Assembly: GCA_021234155.1 (NCBI GenBank)
Contig: JAJEKV010000028.1
Coordinates: 11,294,134 to 11,358,133, forward strand
Direction of reading: 5' to 3'
DNA length: 64,000 nucleotides
From: Isoetes taiwanensis
Lineage: Eukaryota; Streptophyta; Lycopodiopsida; Isoetales; Isoetaceae
A model generated the notes under the pieces. The model was not told the origin of the DNA. It saw nothing but the letters and a program-made list of their open reading frames with translations, and did not search any database. Numbering within the stretch: position 1 is the first letter of the stretch; every line of letters begins with the position of its first letter. Position numbers and translations under genes: made by a program. This document shows positions 27,264 through 39,175 of the stretch, in pieces.

Positions 27264-28496
27264 TCTCACCTTAAGTAAGAATCTACTTTTTTATTCCTTA
27301 TGCAAAACTAGTACAATGTATTTCTAGAATGATGGAGTGAATGGTGCATTGCATTTGCTCCTCTGTACACATAATTTTGTGTTCCCAATATTGAGACTAC
27401 GAATAAGCTAGGTTGTGCAGACATGATAAGCTATTAATGTTGCATGTAATGGGCAAACACCATGCATTGCTCTTAATGCATGCAATATATTGAGATTACA
27501 GATAATGAATATAATGACTACATAAAATGTACTCAATAGTTGTTTGCAATGGAAATAATTTGTTTGTCTTGATGTTATTATATTTAGGCCCATAAAGTTT
27601 ATTTATGTTTGCTTTAGTTAGGGCCCGAAGGGCCCAAAATTTTTTTTAATATAACAATCAACACACAACTACCATTAACATTATTAACACAAACCATTGT
27701 ATTTAACACATTTAAATTAAAATCCCCCTTAAACCCCCTTTGGTTTGGGTGCATATTCACACGGGGGGTTACTCCGGGCAACGAGAGCTGTCAGATGGGC
27801 ATATTTGCCCTTTATTCCTCGATCTGGACCGTACATAGCGATCCTCGTTTGTGGGGTATGGATGTACAAGTTTTTGTGTACTGTATATTAAGGTTTGTAA
27901 AATACTATAAGGTTTGAGAGAATGTACTTAATAGTGTTAATTTTGTACATGTATTGTAAATATATTTTTGGAGCTCTCGCTGCCCTACGTAACCCCCCGT
28001 GTGAATATGCACCCAAACCAAAGGGGGTTTAAGGGGGATTTTAATTTAAATGTGTTAAATACAATGGTTTGTGTTAATAATGTTAATGGTAGTTGTGTGT
28101 TGATTGTTATATTAAAAAAATTTTGGGCCCTTCGGCCCTAACTAAAAAACAAACATAAATAAACTTTATGGGCCTAAATATAATAACATCAAGACAAACA
28201 AATTATTTCCATTGCAAACAACTATTGAGTACATTTTATGTAGTCATTATATTCATTATCTGTAATCTCAATATATTGCATGCATTAAGAGCAATGCATG
28301 GTGTTTGCCCATTACATGCAACATTAATAGCTTATCATGTCTGCACAACCTAGCTTATTCGTAGTCTCAATATTGGGAACACAAAATTATGTGTACAGAG
28401 GAGCAAATGCAATGCACCATTCACTCCATCATTCTAGAAATACATTGTACTAGTTTTGCATAAGGAATAAAAAAGTAGATTCTTACTTAAGGTGGG
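27264..28496. repeat. 1.23-kb near-perfect inverted repeat
   Basis: The left arm (about 27264-27790) and right arm (about 27970-28496) are reverse complements over about 525 bp with only small indels. The same 61-codon frame is read on the minus strand at 27408-27593 and on the plus strand at 28168-28353. The loop is about 180 bp. The outer ends read CACCTTAAGTAAGA / TCTTACTTAAGGTG. There is no coding similarity. Such high arm identity implies recent origin or gene conversion; a transcript would fold into a long double-stranded RNA. Confidence 0.9.
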
Positions 28497-28514
28497 AGCA
28501 TAATCTCCAAAAAT

Positions 28515-29140
28515 GCTACTGGAGACTCTCACTTAAGGTGGGAGCATAATGTTATCTCAATTTTCTGCATTGCATACAAGGGCAGCTCAAATATACTAAA
28601 AAATACACTGTTATAAAGTGTGTAAAGCTTGAACAGAATCATGAATCCAGAAGTCTTTAGCAGGCAACAAATAACTACTTACCCTGAATCTGGAGTAGGA
28701 AATTTTGAAGTATTGACAGGGCATCTAAAAACCACGCAAGAACAATTTATAAGAGGAGTCTTTGGTAGAACCTTGGAAGCCCAAAATTCAGTAGGAGCTC
28801 TGTGTAGTAACGATTTATATACCACCAACATCAGACATATTATGTTTGCATTTGCCATGTCAACTTTGGCAGCTTCCATAAGGAATGTTTTGTACACCAG
28901 AAAAAGAACGTTCGATATTATGCAAATGCTACTGGAGACTCTCACTTAAGGTGGGAGCATAATGTTATCTCAATTTCCTGTATTGCATACCAAGGGCAGC
29001 TCAAATATACTAAAAATAGGGTCATTTATAAAATGTCTAAAGTTTGAATTGAATCATGTTTCAATCCAAAAGTCTTGAACGTGCAACAAAAGAACCACTT
29101 ACCCCGAGCTTGGAATAGGAAATTTTGAAGTATTGGCGTG
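28515..29140. repeat. Direct repeat, about 210-bp copies 420 bp apart
   Basis: Copies at about 28515-28725 and 28935-29140 share CTCACTTAAGGTGGGAGCAT, GTTATCTCAATTT, GGGCAGCTCAAATATACTAA and TAGGAAATTTTGAAGTATTG in the same order. The CTTAAGGTGGGAGCATAAT phrase also occurs at the right edge of the large inverted repeat (28487-28505), so the duplication and the palindrome share an end. Confidence 0.75.
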
Positions 29141-29547
29141 GCTGTGTATGAACAGGGTCCCCAAGATTCTCAATCCCCAAATAACCCAAATGCCGATCCA
29201 ACATATTTAAGGTCTTGTGCATACCTAGCATCTTTCTTACTATTACAAAATGATGCCCAAATTCCAAATTCTTTCATGTATTTCCTTCTCCTCCTCCATG
29301 TCATAGCTACCACCTCTTCATTCTCAATCTTCGACCACCTGCACCCCATTTTGCGGAGCTGAAAAAAGGCAAGGAAAATGGAAAAAATAACGATGATTGG
29401 ATCGGAAAGATCCCACTTTTGAAATCCAAACTTAATAATATGTTCATGGATTTGGTGGCCTTCTACTAAATTCATTGAGTTCCCACATTTGGTTCGCAAA
29501 AAAGATATGCAATTCCAGAACGCCCAGTCCATCCTTGCAGATTCCAA
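29061..29547 (-). pseudogene. PPR protein gene fragment
   Basis: A minus-strand frame contains MNLVEGHQIHEHIIKFGF followed by VVAMTWR and a later FGLFGD. These correspond to the GRxIHxxIIKxGF and VVxWxxM positions of plant PLS-class pentatricopeptide repeats (organellar RNA-editing factors). Repeats cannot be followed in a single frame and the helices are out of register. Weak but consistent with other PPR relics at 52.1 kb and 62.3 kb. Confidence 0.45.
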
Positions 29548-31544
29548 GTGCCATTCATCTTGCTTATATGGGGCGTGTATGTCTTTAATGTGGTTGGTTG
29601 ACTGTCATGTCTAATTTTCCCAAATCCATCTCCTTGACATAAACATGAATGTTTCCTTGGTAAAGTCTAAAACAAGTAGAATCGAAGAGAGGAGTCATAT
29701 GTCTAAGTAAATTGAAGAAAAATTAATATCTCACAATTCTTTTCTAAGTCCGACCAGTTTTTGAAATTGTAACCTTGCATCAATTACCCCTAAGACTAAT
29801 GCAACCAACTAAATGTCATGTGACTTGATGTTTACCTGAATTGCACCCAACAAACTTCTTCCTTGTGGCCCGAAGCCACCAAGAACACAATAGATTGTGG
29901 AGTAAGACTAACATGCCCCATCACATTAATCCCGCCTTCACTATTTTGCTTTTGCACAACTATTCTTTTATTCTTTCCCCCACCTTCAAGCTTCCAAAGA
30001 TCCATGCCGCCCTCCTTTAGCATCCGGTGTTGCGCTTTGAATAGCACGCCCTAGATACATCGGGACGCCGGATGCCAATTAGAAAAAAAGAACACAATCT
30101 AAGATTTGAGAGGCAAAAGCACATAAGAAAACACCATTAAGCCGTTGATAAAAACATGTGTTCTCTATGTTGCAAATATTTTCTTTGGTGCGACTAGGGC
30201 CAAAATAGAATGATAGCAACAAAAACCCTAGTCTTATGGTCCTCGATTCTTGCATGTAAAAAACAATAGTTTCTCGGAATATAGAAGTAGAGAACCCTAA
30301 AATATCAAAATATTGCATGTTTAAGGGGTTAACCATTGAAAAATATGATGAAAATTTATTAGAGCGTATGCGCACTCTAGATATACGCATTAGTATGTCC
30401 CATGAAATACGACAAACAATCATATGAAAACCATAGGGAAAAAGGTATAAAAATACAAGGGAAACCCCCTGTTATTTTGCTACATATTGTATAGCAAACA
30501 CCGAAGTCATTTTTGCCGATCCAAATGCTGCAGGGGAACCCCATATCCGAAAGAAACTTGAATCCCAAGCAGGTCTCCAGCCAAAAACCTCTGGTAATAA
30601 GCTCTAACTCCTTAATCCGAGGTTCCTTGAATCGGGCACATGCAATCGACACCTGCAATGCAATCCAGTAAACACAAAAAATAATCATGGAAAGGTATTT
30701 TCGTCTATTTCTGATTTTTGGCTCACCGGGAATGTTTTTCGGCATCAAAAATCCCTAAGACCTTAGAAAAGTGGCCTGAAAAAAAAAAAAAAAAAGTTTT
30801 CCACTTGCCGGAAAAACCAAATTTAAACAATAGGATACGGGATGTTTATCCTTGCCAAACCATTGTAATAGACACGAAGCAGAGGAAAAAACTAAAAATA
30901 AAAAGAAAAAAAGGCAACCAGAAATAAACAAAGCAAAGACAGAACAAAAATCTTATATATCCCTCCTCTTTGTGCTTGTGGCGACGGATTGAGCGGATTG
31001 CTTACAGAGATACTTTCAAAGGCGCCAACTTGGAAAGTATGCTGTTACAATATATTTGCACATCTTAACAAGAACAAAGTATGAACTTGAATGCTCTGTT
31101 GGTTCCAGGCTAGCTCCATTGGGATAGCGAAAAACAAAAGCCCCTTGTCGAGAAGGAAAAGCAGAAGCAGTGTTGTATTCTCTTCCTTGTATTGGGCCCA
31201 TATTCGAGTAGCGGGCTCTTGCCATGGGTATAACTCTGGTGATAATTGCAGCTCCAACGAGGGATTTGAAACAGCTCTGTTTAGCTGTGTCACAACCGTG
31301 GATACGAGAGAACATGCGAAGTTCTTAAAGTGGGGCTGTATTGCTGGGATAATCTTCGTCTTGTAGATCCATGCAACACAACTGGGTTCTCGTGGATGAT
31401 AAAAAGTTTATCTTTATCTTTATCTTTATTTTTATCTTTATTTGATTTCATAATAGCTCTGATATGGAGCTTAAAGAAATACTAATAGGAGGGTATTACT
31501 GCAGAGATCCCCGGCGGATTTTTACTTGAATGCTCAGGATAGTC
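29548..31544. other. No recognisable gene
   Basis: Several 60-125 codon frames exist on both strands (for example 30377-30748 minus and 31091-31366 plus), but none carries a motif I recognise. There is an A-run at 30780-30795 and a CTTTAT hexanucleotide microsatellite at about 31407-31440. No element termini were identified. Confidence 0.5.
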
Positions 31545-31982
31545 TTACCCTGGATTGGATCCAGTCCTCCGAGATCCTCACATGGGATCCCCTCCTCCGG
31601 GATCCCACAGCCAACGGGATCCCCTCCTCTGGGATCCCACCATTAACTGTGCAGTTAAAGGCTATTGCGCAGTTTCTAGGCTATTTTTTGGCCGGATTGG
31701 GGCAGCGCCATCGCTGCCGCGCTCGTCCTGCTTCCTCCTCCGCTGCTACCTGATCCTATCCTCCAGCTGATTCCGACCATCCACGCACGGATGCCATTCG
31801 ATTCCGTGGAGATCATGCAAGAAAGACCCACAAAAAAATTTCCCTAATTTTTCCTATAAGGTTTAAGTTTTTTGCGCAGTTACTGCGCAGTAAGGGGGAT
31901 CCCATCCTGCGGGGTCACATATCTGTCGGGATCCCGTCCTGTGGGGTCACACATCTGTCGGGATCCCCCAATTCCAGGGTAA
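31545..31982. mobile_element. Small TIR element with GGGATCCC-rich ends
   Basis: The ends read TTACCCTGGA and (inverted) TCCAGGGTAA. The subterminal regions on both sides carry tandem GGGATCCC palindromes separated by about 20 bp: on the left with CTCCTC(C/T)G spacers, on the right with GGGGTCACA(C/T)ATCTGTC. Next inward on each side are TGCGCAG-containing palindromes (TTACTGCGCAGTAA at about 31879). The GC-rich core has no convincing ORF. Clustered subterminal palindromes are typical of transposase binding sites. The target duplication is unclear. Confidence 0.55.
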
Positions 31983-32070
31983 TAGTATCCTACACCCTGA
32001 CTGAATACGTCGCGAAGATTGAGACACAGAGCAAAGATTTGGTGCGTCATGACCAAGAGCTGAGCCATCT

Positions 32071-32237
32071 ATTATGCCGGTGAGAAGCCTTGATTCGAAT
32101 CAGTGAAGCTCCAACGACCAAGGGCATCATTCAATCTCCTGTGGATATCAACAATTATGCCAGTGAGAAGCCCTGGTTTGAATCAGTGAAGCTCCAGCGA
32201 CCAAGGGCATCATTCAATCTAATGTGGATGTCAACAT
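32071..32237. repeat. 83-bp tandem duplication
   Basis: The unit begins ATTATGCC(G/A)GTGAGAAGCC and ends GTGGAT(A/G)TCAACA. Two copies lie at 32071-32153 and 32154-32237 and differ at only a few positions. It is non-coding as far as I can tell, just upstream of the second gypsy element. Confidence 0.85.
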
Positions 32238-33146
32238 CGATAGGGTTATTCCTTTCTGCTTTGCCAAACTGCTCGGCCAAGTTTATCAGTCTAGATCATG
32301 ATATCGCAGTTTCTAGCATTTTTCATATGAACCTTTCCATTGTCGCGCAAAATTCATCTTCAAATGTGTAGGTAGATTCGGCTCTAGAGCTGGCCATTGA
32401 AATATCATCTAAAGGAGTTCCATGTCCATGCTCCTAGCGAGTATATAGCCCAAGTAAATTATTCCAATATAACTTTTTTTTGTAATAACAGTGATATGAT
32501 CATCAATATTTTGGGTGATCCTCTAAGAATTCGGATATTAATAGAATATACGCTTCTTTGCCTTGCATTATAAATACTATTTTGATACATATTTTGTCCA
32601 AACAATTATATCATTAAACGACAAATGCAAACATGAAAGAGACTCATAATAAAAGTTATAATTTGATGTGTGCAGCTAGAGCAGCCAGGACCGCCGAACA
32701 ATGCCACCAATGCATGAACGAAGAAACACCGGCTCGACAATATCAGCTTCGCAACCTCTTCGAGGAGTATGAAATGCCAACCACGGAAGAGGAATTGACT
32801 CAGATAAAGTCGGATATACATGAAATAAGAGCATTGATAGCAGAGTGGGCATTGAATACACCAGATCAAAACGTCTAGTTGCCTCAGGCACCACCTCAGG
32901 CCAAGGATAAAGGAAAAAAGAGGAGCCGTAGAAGGAGATCACCGAGTACAGACTCAGCGGATAGTAGCTCTGACTCCGACTCAGAATCAGAGGAGGAAAT
33001 AAAAGTTGAGCATGACCACAGGGGAGGCCAGCAAAGGCACAGACCAGGTACATGAGCCGACTAACCAAAAGAAAGTGGATTCAGCCCTGAGCACAGAAAC
33101 TTGAGCAATTTTTGGGTAACAACAGATCCGGGATGGAAGCCGAGGC

Positions 33147-33617
33147 ATGGCTCATGAAGTGAGAGAGTATGGCAATGCCTACGGAATGAGGGATAAGGAC
33201 AAAGGCAGAGTAGCCACAGCGAACCTCTCGGGAGCTGCCAGAATATGGTGGAAAGGATATGCCAAAGCACATGGATTAAGCAGGGACAACTGCAGATTCA
33301 AAAAGTTCGCGAAGGCATTCAAATGCCATTACATCCCCAGGGATCACAAATGTCACATGATGCATCAGTTCTATAGGTTGGAACAAGGCAATAAATCGGT
33401 GCAGAAATACACCGAAGAGTTCATGAGGCTAAGGCTCTATATGCCGAAGCTAAGTGAACGACATATCGTGGAAGGTTACATCGAAGGACTTAACGATGGA
33501 ATCAGAAAATGCGTACGAGCAATTAACCCAAGGACAGTAAACAGAAGCAAAGTCCAAAACAATAAGCTTGCAAGGGATGAATTTCCAAGATATTGGGCAA
33601 AAGCAATATTCATATGA
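33147..33617 (+). pseudogene. Gypsy Gag capsid segment
   Basis: Contains the retrotransposon gag pattern LSGAARIWWKGYAK, then YIPRDHKCHMMHQFYRLEQG and VQKYTEEFMRLRLYMP, and CVRAINPRTV near the end. The zinc knuckle lies downstream at about 33817-33870 as CFRCFQPGHRTHIY. The fourth ligand of the CX2CX4HX4C knuckle is Tyr instead of Cys, which would break metal binding. Confidence 0.8.
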
Positions 33618-34037
33618 CAAGGGAAAGAATTCAAGAGCTTATAGCCCCAAAGCGACGAGCCCAGCAACTGTTAGACCAACATACAATGCAAACAATGGCA
33701 AGTAGGAGAAGAAGCAGGACAAGGACCAACCTGAAGGGTCCAACTACTCTAAAGCAGTGAAGCAGTTCTTGCTATCTATACTAAAAGAGAAACGATAGGA
33801 GTGTAAAGAAAAGCAGTTGTGTTTCAGATGCTTCCAACCGGGACATCGGACACACATATATCCACACGTGATAAATCCTACCTAGTAGAGCTTGGAGGAT
33901 GGGAGACACCTCCGGAAGATGACGACGAAGAAGTTCGCCCTACATCCAGGGTGAGTGCCATATCCATGCCGCCATTGACACAGAGTTAGTACCAAGTCAT
34001 CTCTACAATAGGGAAAGTAAAAGCAAAATCTTTCATA

Positions 34038-34388
34038 GTGCTCATAGACACGAGAAGCACTCATAACTTTGCATCTCCCAGAATGGTAGAAATGCTGAAG
34101 CTGAAAGCCCTAAAGTCGAAGCCTAGGCCAGTAGTGTTGGCAAGCGGAGCAATACGGCACACGGCAGGAAAAAGAATCAATTTCAACATAGATTTCCCAG
34201 GCATCAATATCGAAACAGAGGCAGAGGTCATAAACATTGAAAAGTATGACCTAATCATAAGCATGGAATATCCTGGCCCAGCTAGTGCCATAATTGATTG
34301 GGAAAAGCGGAAGGTGACACTAACAGCACCCAATGGCAAGACGATAGAAATAACAGCTAAGGAGATCACCCCAATCATGCTCCAGTAA
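34038..34388 (+). pseudogene. Gypsy aspartic protease
   Basis: The active-site loop reads VLIDTRSTHNF, where active gypsy proteases have D-T/S-G-(S/A). The Gly is Arg here, so the enzyme is probably inactive. The following strands (KYDLIISMEYPGPASAIIDW) match the flap/C-terminal region. It is followed by the RT leader in another frame. Confidence 0.8.
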
Positions 34389-34794
34389 GAAATTACTGAA
34401 GAGCATAAAGAGTGAGCAAGTGGCCTACATCTTCAAGCTAGAAATTAAAGAACCGGACACAGAGTAGGAAAAGGAGGACAAAACATTGAGCAAGTTGTCG
34501 AAGCAAGTGGCCCAACTAGTGAAGGAGTTCCACGATCTTTTCCCTGATGAGATCAAGAAACTCCCTCCTTACAAAGGAGTCAAATATAAAATACACTTGA
34601 TCCAGGTACAAAACCAACAAGTAAGGCACCCTACAGAATGACAACTCAGGAGTTGACAGAATTGAAGAAGCACTCGCAAGAGCTATTAGACCTAGCGTTT
34701 ATGAGACCTAGTGTCTCCCCATTCGGGGCACCCATCCTATTCGTCAAAAAGAAAAATGGAAGCTTGAGGATGTGCTTGCATTGATTATCATCAA

Positions 34795-35414
34795 TTGAAT
34801 AAGCACACTATAAAAAACAAGTACGCCTTACCCAGATCAGATGATTTGATGGATCAGCTCCAAGGTGCAAAGGTTTTCTCTAAAATAGATTTGAGATCGG
34901 GATATCATCAGATCATGATTAAGAAAGAAGACATCCACAAAATCGCCTTCAGAACAAGATATGGGCACTACGAATTCATGGTGATGCCATTTGGACTGTT
35001 CGATGCCCCAGCAACCTTTATGAGACTCATGAACGACATCTTTTGCGAGTTTCTGGATACATTTGTCATTGTTTTCTTCGATGACATCTTGGTGTATAGC
35101 AAGTCCTTAAAGGAGCACGTGCATCAATTAAGGAAGGTATTTGAGAAGTTAAGGAGGCATCAACTCTATGCGAAGCTATCCACTTCGTTATCGTAAGAGT
35201 AGAGTACTTGGGACACATAATATCCGAAGAAGGAATCTCCACTGACCCTGAAAAGATTCAGGCTGTAATTAAGTGGCCACCACCGACGAATATCCATGAA
35301 GTGAGAAACTTCTTGGACTTAGCAGGATATTACAAGAAATTTGTCAAGAACTTTGCCAAGATAGTAGCTCCATTGACGGACCTCATCAAAGCAGAAAAGG
35401 TAAAAGACTGGTAG
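34795..35414 (+). pseudogene. Gypsy reverse transcriptase
   Basis: Conserved boxes in order are [26 protein letters not shown], the catalytic [10 protein letters not shown], then, after a frameshift near 35196, LGHIISEEGISTDP and FLDLAGYYKKFVKNFA. The upstream box ([15 protein letters not shown]-type) is readable at about 34720-34790. RNase H continues at 35419-35691 (AIDTSKIATGAVL, DQELLAVVRALQIWRHYL). Confidence 0.85.
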
Positions 35415-35821
35415 ATCATTGACACAAGAAAGTACAAGCAGTTTAAGTACAAGCATTGACAACCACCCAGTCTTAACACTGCCAGTGCCAGACAAAGACA
35501 AGTTGGTCGCAATCGACACTAGCAAGATTGCAACAGGAGCAGTCCTAATGCGAAAAGAAAGGGTCGTGGCATTTGACTCAAGGAAGATGAATGACGCCGA
35601 GACGCGCTACCCGACCCATGATCAAGAACTGCTGGCAGTGGTGAGAGCACTACAAATTTGGAGACACTACTTATTAGGAAGAAAGTTCTAGCTTGAAACA
35701 GACCACCAAAGTCTCCAATATGTCTTCACCCAACCACATCTCAACCTAAGGCAGACGAGATGGATGGAATTCCTGGAAGAGTATGAGTTTGACATAGTAT
35801 ACAAACCAGGAGAAGCTTAAC

Positions 35822-36424
35822 GTGGTTGCAGACCCCTTGACAACAAGAGTCCATCGCAGTGCCATATCAACACTCACCAGTGAGTTTGGCAAGAGGATAG
35901 AAGAATGCCAACTGACAAAGGCTCTAAGGAAGCGTGAGCAAGCCTTTCAAAAGAGGCAAGAACAGACAAAGAAAGGGAGACCCTTAAACACTTCAAAAAA
36001 GAAGGTAACCTCCTCTATCATAAAAAATAAATTGTGCATCCTAGAGTCATCCGGAGTTAGAAAGTTGTTTCTCCTCGACACACACAATAGTCCAATAGCT
36101 GGCCACGCAGGATTCATGAAAATTTATTTCAAGATAAGAAGTAGTTATTATTGGTCCGTTATGAAGAAGCAGATAGCAAGATATATTCGCGAATGCTAGC
36201 TATGCCAACAAACAAAAGCAGAACAACTTCAAATACCAGGAGTGCTAGAATCTCTAGCAGTCTCAAATGCCAAATGGGAGGTAATAAACATGGACTGCAT
36301 AACAGGCCTTTCTAGAACACAAAGGGGCAAAGATGCTTTGAAATATTGTGCCTGCAATCATTTCCACCAAGCAATCAACACATTGGGTAAAAAAGGGTTA
36401 GAGGGGTTAGCTACTACAACATAA
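35822..36424 (+). pseudogene. Gypsy integrase N-terminal half
   Basis: Contains the zinc-binding HHCC domain (HAGFMKIYFKIRSSYYW, then C-x2-C as C..stop..CQQT) and the beginning of the catalytic core (VINMDCITGLSRTQRGKDA). An in-frame TAG lies inside the finger, and the core stops before the second Asp. The sequence changes to unrelated DNA at about 36425. Confidence 0.75.
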
Positions 36425-36639
36425 GCAATGATTAAAAACAAGGGCCACTTGCTTTCAAGGCAACATCTATTACCATTTTATCTAAACAAAGATGTGCAAA
36501 GGAAACATTAGGGTGTGGTTTATGTTGGGAAATGAGCACATGGCATATCTTTCAATATGCTAACGAATTTCCCAACAAACACTGCCCATTGTCAGAGCTC
36601 AAACCATTTTTCTTGTCACCCTCCTGAACCTTTCTGATT

Positions 36640-36993
36640 CTGGTAGATGATTATTCCAGATTCACTAGCATATGTCTCATGAAAACTAAGAATGAAGTCT
36701 TTGAGCTTTTTAAACAATGGAAGAAGCAAGCCGAAGGTGCTACTAAACATGTACTCAGGTCCGTAAGATGTGACAATGTGAAGGAGCATTTATCAGGTAC
36801 TTTCACCTCATTTCTTCAAGGGTTAGGGATCCATCAGCAATGGACTATTCCATATGAACATCATCATACTGGAGTCATAGAAAGGAAAATTCACACAATT
36901 AAGGAATGTGCATGGAGTATGATCAAGCATGCGCAATTGGCAGATACTTTTTTGGGGAGAGGCAGTGCTAACAGCGATATATTTATAAAATAG
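36640..36993 (+). pseudogene. Copia integrase
   Basis: The segment ILVDDYSRFTSICLM carries the first catalytic Asp, VLRSVRCDN the second, and HTGVIERKIHTIKE the Glu (usually G-x-AER-N, here VIER). A terminal frameshift near 36990 breaks the link with PVEVWTGSKP and LKIFGSPAYVH, which still identify the integrase tail. Confidence 0.8.
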
Positions 36994-37380
36994 AGCACCT
37001 ACCTCAGCTGTCAAAGACAAAACGCCGGTTGAAGTGTGGACTGGTAGTAAGCCTATTGTTACTCATTTAAAAATATTTGGGAGTCCAGCATATGTTCATG
37101 TATCATTTGAAATTAGGACAAAAGCTGAGGACCACGCAAAAGAGCTATTTTTGTAGGATACTGTTCAGACATAAAGGATATCGCTTGGTGGATGCTAAAA
37201 CTAAGAAACTGATAAAGGCAAGTTCTGTAACATTTGACGAAGAGGTCTTAGCAGGCAAGGACAGATTCTCATATTCGTGCGATCCCTCCTTGTTTAGATC
37301 CACCCAAGATCCACAACCGGTTTGGGTAGATTTACCATGTTCTTCTGCTTCTAACCTGGCACCAGGTACTCCAGATCAAG

Positions 37381-38403
37381 ATGATGCAGATTCAGACTCA
37401 AAGTCTCCTAGTAACTCACATGAGATGCCTTCAGGAGGACGATCTACACCTTTGGCAACCCTCAGAAGAGGTTAGTATAAGGAGGTTCATCAGAATCCCA
37501 TGTCCTACTGAAAAATGGAAGGAGTACAAACAGGCTATATTTCATTTAGCTAAAGTCAGTCAATATGAAAGTCTGCTTAGCAGTAAATGGTGGCAGGAGA
37601 ATCTAGAAGAAGTGTGTGCCAACATGGCTTTTGCTGCAGAGTTGCTAGAACCAATCACTTATGAAGAAGCAATACATGGCCCTCAAGCACTTGAATGGCA
37701 TCAGGCCATGAAGAATGAACTCCAATCCATGGAAAAAACTCATGCATGGGATTTAGTTTCACTTCCAGCAGGCAGAAGAGCTATAGGCAGCAAGTGGATC
37801 TTTAAGGTAAAGACTAGACCAGATGGTAGTATGGACAAATATAGAGCTCGTCTAGTAGCTAGAGGTTTTTCTCAAACGTATGGGATAGACTATGATGAGA
37901 CTTTCTCCCCTGTAGCTAAATCTACGTCAATTAAAGCTGTTTTAGCTTTGGCTACATAAGAAAACTGGGAAATTGAAACCATGGATGTAAAAACAGTGTT
38001 TCTCAATGGAGATCTCGAGGAAGAGATATTCATGCATCAACCTCCAGGATTTGTCACTCCAGGTACTGAACATCTGGTTTGCAATCTCAATCGAGCGATT
38101 TATGGCCTTAAACAAAGTCCACGCCAATGGTACAAAAAGATTGACACCTTTCTCAGAAGCCTTGGTTATAAAAGATGTCAAACAAAATGGAATGTTTATG
38201 CGATCTTGCAAGTGGATTTTATTATCATCATTGTGGTCTATGTTGATGACGTTATCATCACAGGTAATCTAATTTTACCGATAAACCATCTCAAAAAGCA
38301 ATTGGCTCAAGCTTTTAAGATGACAGACTTAGGCCCAATCCAAACCTGCCTTGGATTACAGATAATAAAAAACAGGAAGGAAAGAACCATGTTGGTTCAT
38401 TAA
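37381..38403 (+). pseudogene. Copia reverse transcriptase
   Basis: Starts with TYEEAIHGPQALEWHQAMKNE and GSKWIFKVKTRPDG, then ARLVARGFSQTYGIDYDETF and SPVAKSTSIKAVLALAT, followed by a TAA at 37957. It resumes at 37981 with DVKTVFLNGDLEEEIFM, GLKQSPRQWYKKID and the catalytic VVYVDDVIITGN. It ends with a stop before the thumb. The catalytic YVDD is intact but the reading frame is not. Confidence 0.88.
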
Positions 38404-38656
38404 GAAAAGGCCATAGTAAATATGTGCAAACGTTTTGGACTGTACCATGCCTCACCTAAAGCAACTCCAGCGGCTTTGCATTGTAAACTCACTAAAGACA
38501 TGGAGCCAAAAACCTCACAGGAAAAAGCAGCCATGAAAGACATACCATATAGAAGCACAGTTGGCTGTCTAATGCATATCATGATACATACTAGACCAGA
38601 TATAGCTCAATCAGTAGGGGTTTTTACAAAATCCAGGACCTCCCCATTGGAAGGCT

Positions 38657-39175
38657 GTGAAACGTATCATTAGATATCTTAGAGGTACTTCAAATGAAGG
38701 CATATTGTTCAGACCAGATTCTAATGATCTGGAAGTCACATTAGTTGGCTTTGTAGATGCAGATTGGGCAGGAGATCCCGACAGTGGTAGGTCTACCACA
38801 GACTTCACAATTATGCTCCATGGAGCAGCCATTACTTGGACCAGCTGTAAACAAACTAGTGTAGCCCTATCCTCCTGTGAGGAAGAGTATATGGCAACCT
38901 CTGCAGCTGTACGAGAGATACTATGGCTAAGGCAATTTTTGGATGAGTTGCGATATACTCAAAAGGATCCTTCCATCATCTATAATGATAATAAGAGTAG
39001 CATTGCTCTCACAGCTAATCCCATCCTCCATAAGCGGTCTAAGCATATTGGAATCTATTATCACTTCACTCGAGAACGAGTAGTCGATGGGTCCATTGAG
39101 ATGATGCATCTCCCTACATCTGAGATGCCAACAGATATTCTTACCAAACCTCTAAGTAAAGAGGTATTTTTGTAA
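38657..39175 (+). pseudogene. Copia RNase H
   Basis: Conserved segments are VGFVDADWAGDPDSGRSTTD, ITWTSCKQTSVALSSCEEEY and the terminal HLPTSEMPTDILTKPLSKE. It is the best-preserved domain of the element, but its upstream connection to RT is broken by a stop at 38401 and a frameshift near 38660. Confidence 0.88.

Larger units (their letters stand above)
32600..36425 (+). mobile_element. Ty3/gypsy retrotransposon, decayed, 3' truncated
   Basis: Gag (about 32640-33870), protease (34038-34388), RT (about 34640-35240), RNase H (35419-35790) and integrase (about 36000-36425) follow in Ty3/gypsy order. Each domain is interrupted by stops or frameshifts. The integrase ends abruptly about 75 bp before Ty1/copia sequence begins, so the copia insertion or a deletion removed its 3' end. 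No LTR pair is visible. The 83-bp duplication at 32071 may lie in its 5' untranslated region. Confidence 0.85.
36500..39175 (+). mobile_element. Ty1/copia retrotransposon, 5' truncated
   Basis: The order is GAG-pre-integrase tail (about 36510-36580), integrase (36640-37000), RT (37381-38403) and RNase H (38657-39175), the INT-before-RT arrangement of Ty1/copia. Gag, protease and both LTRs are missing, and no polypurine tract is evident after the final TAA. Several single stops split the RT. It directly abuts the truncated gypsy integrase. Confidence 0.88.

Noticed and set aside
36513-36577. 12-bp inverted repeat TGTTGGGAAAT...ATTTCCCAACA looking like a mini-LTR or MITE
   Set aside because: The copia GAG-pre-integrase reading frame runs straight through it with the expected Cys/His-type residues, so it is coding sequence with chance symmetry.
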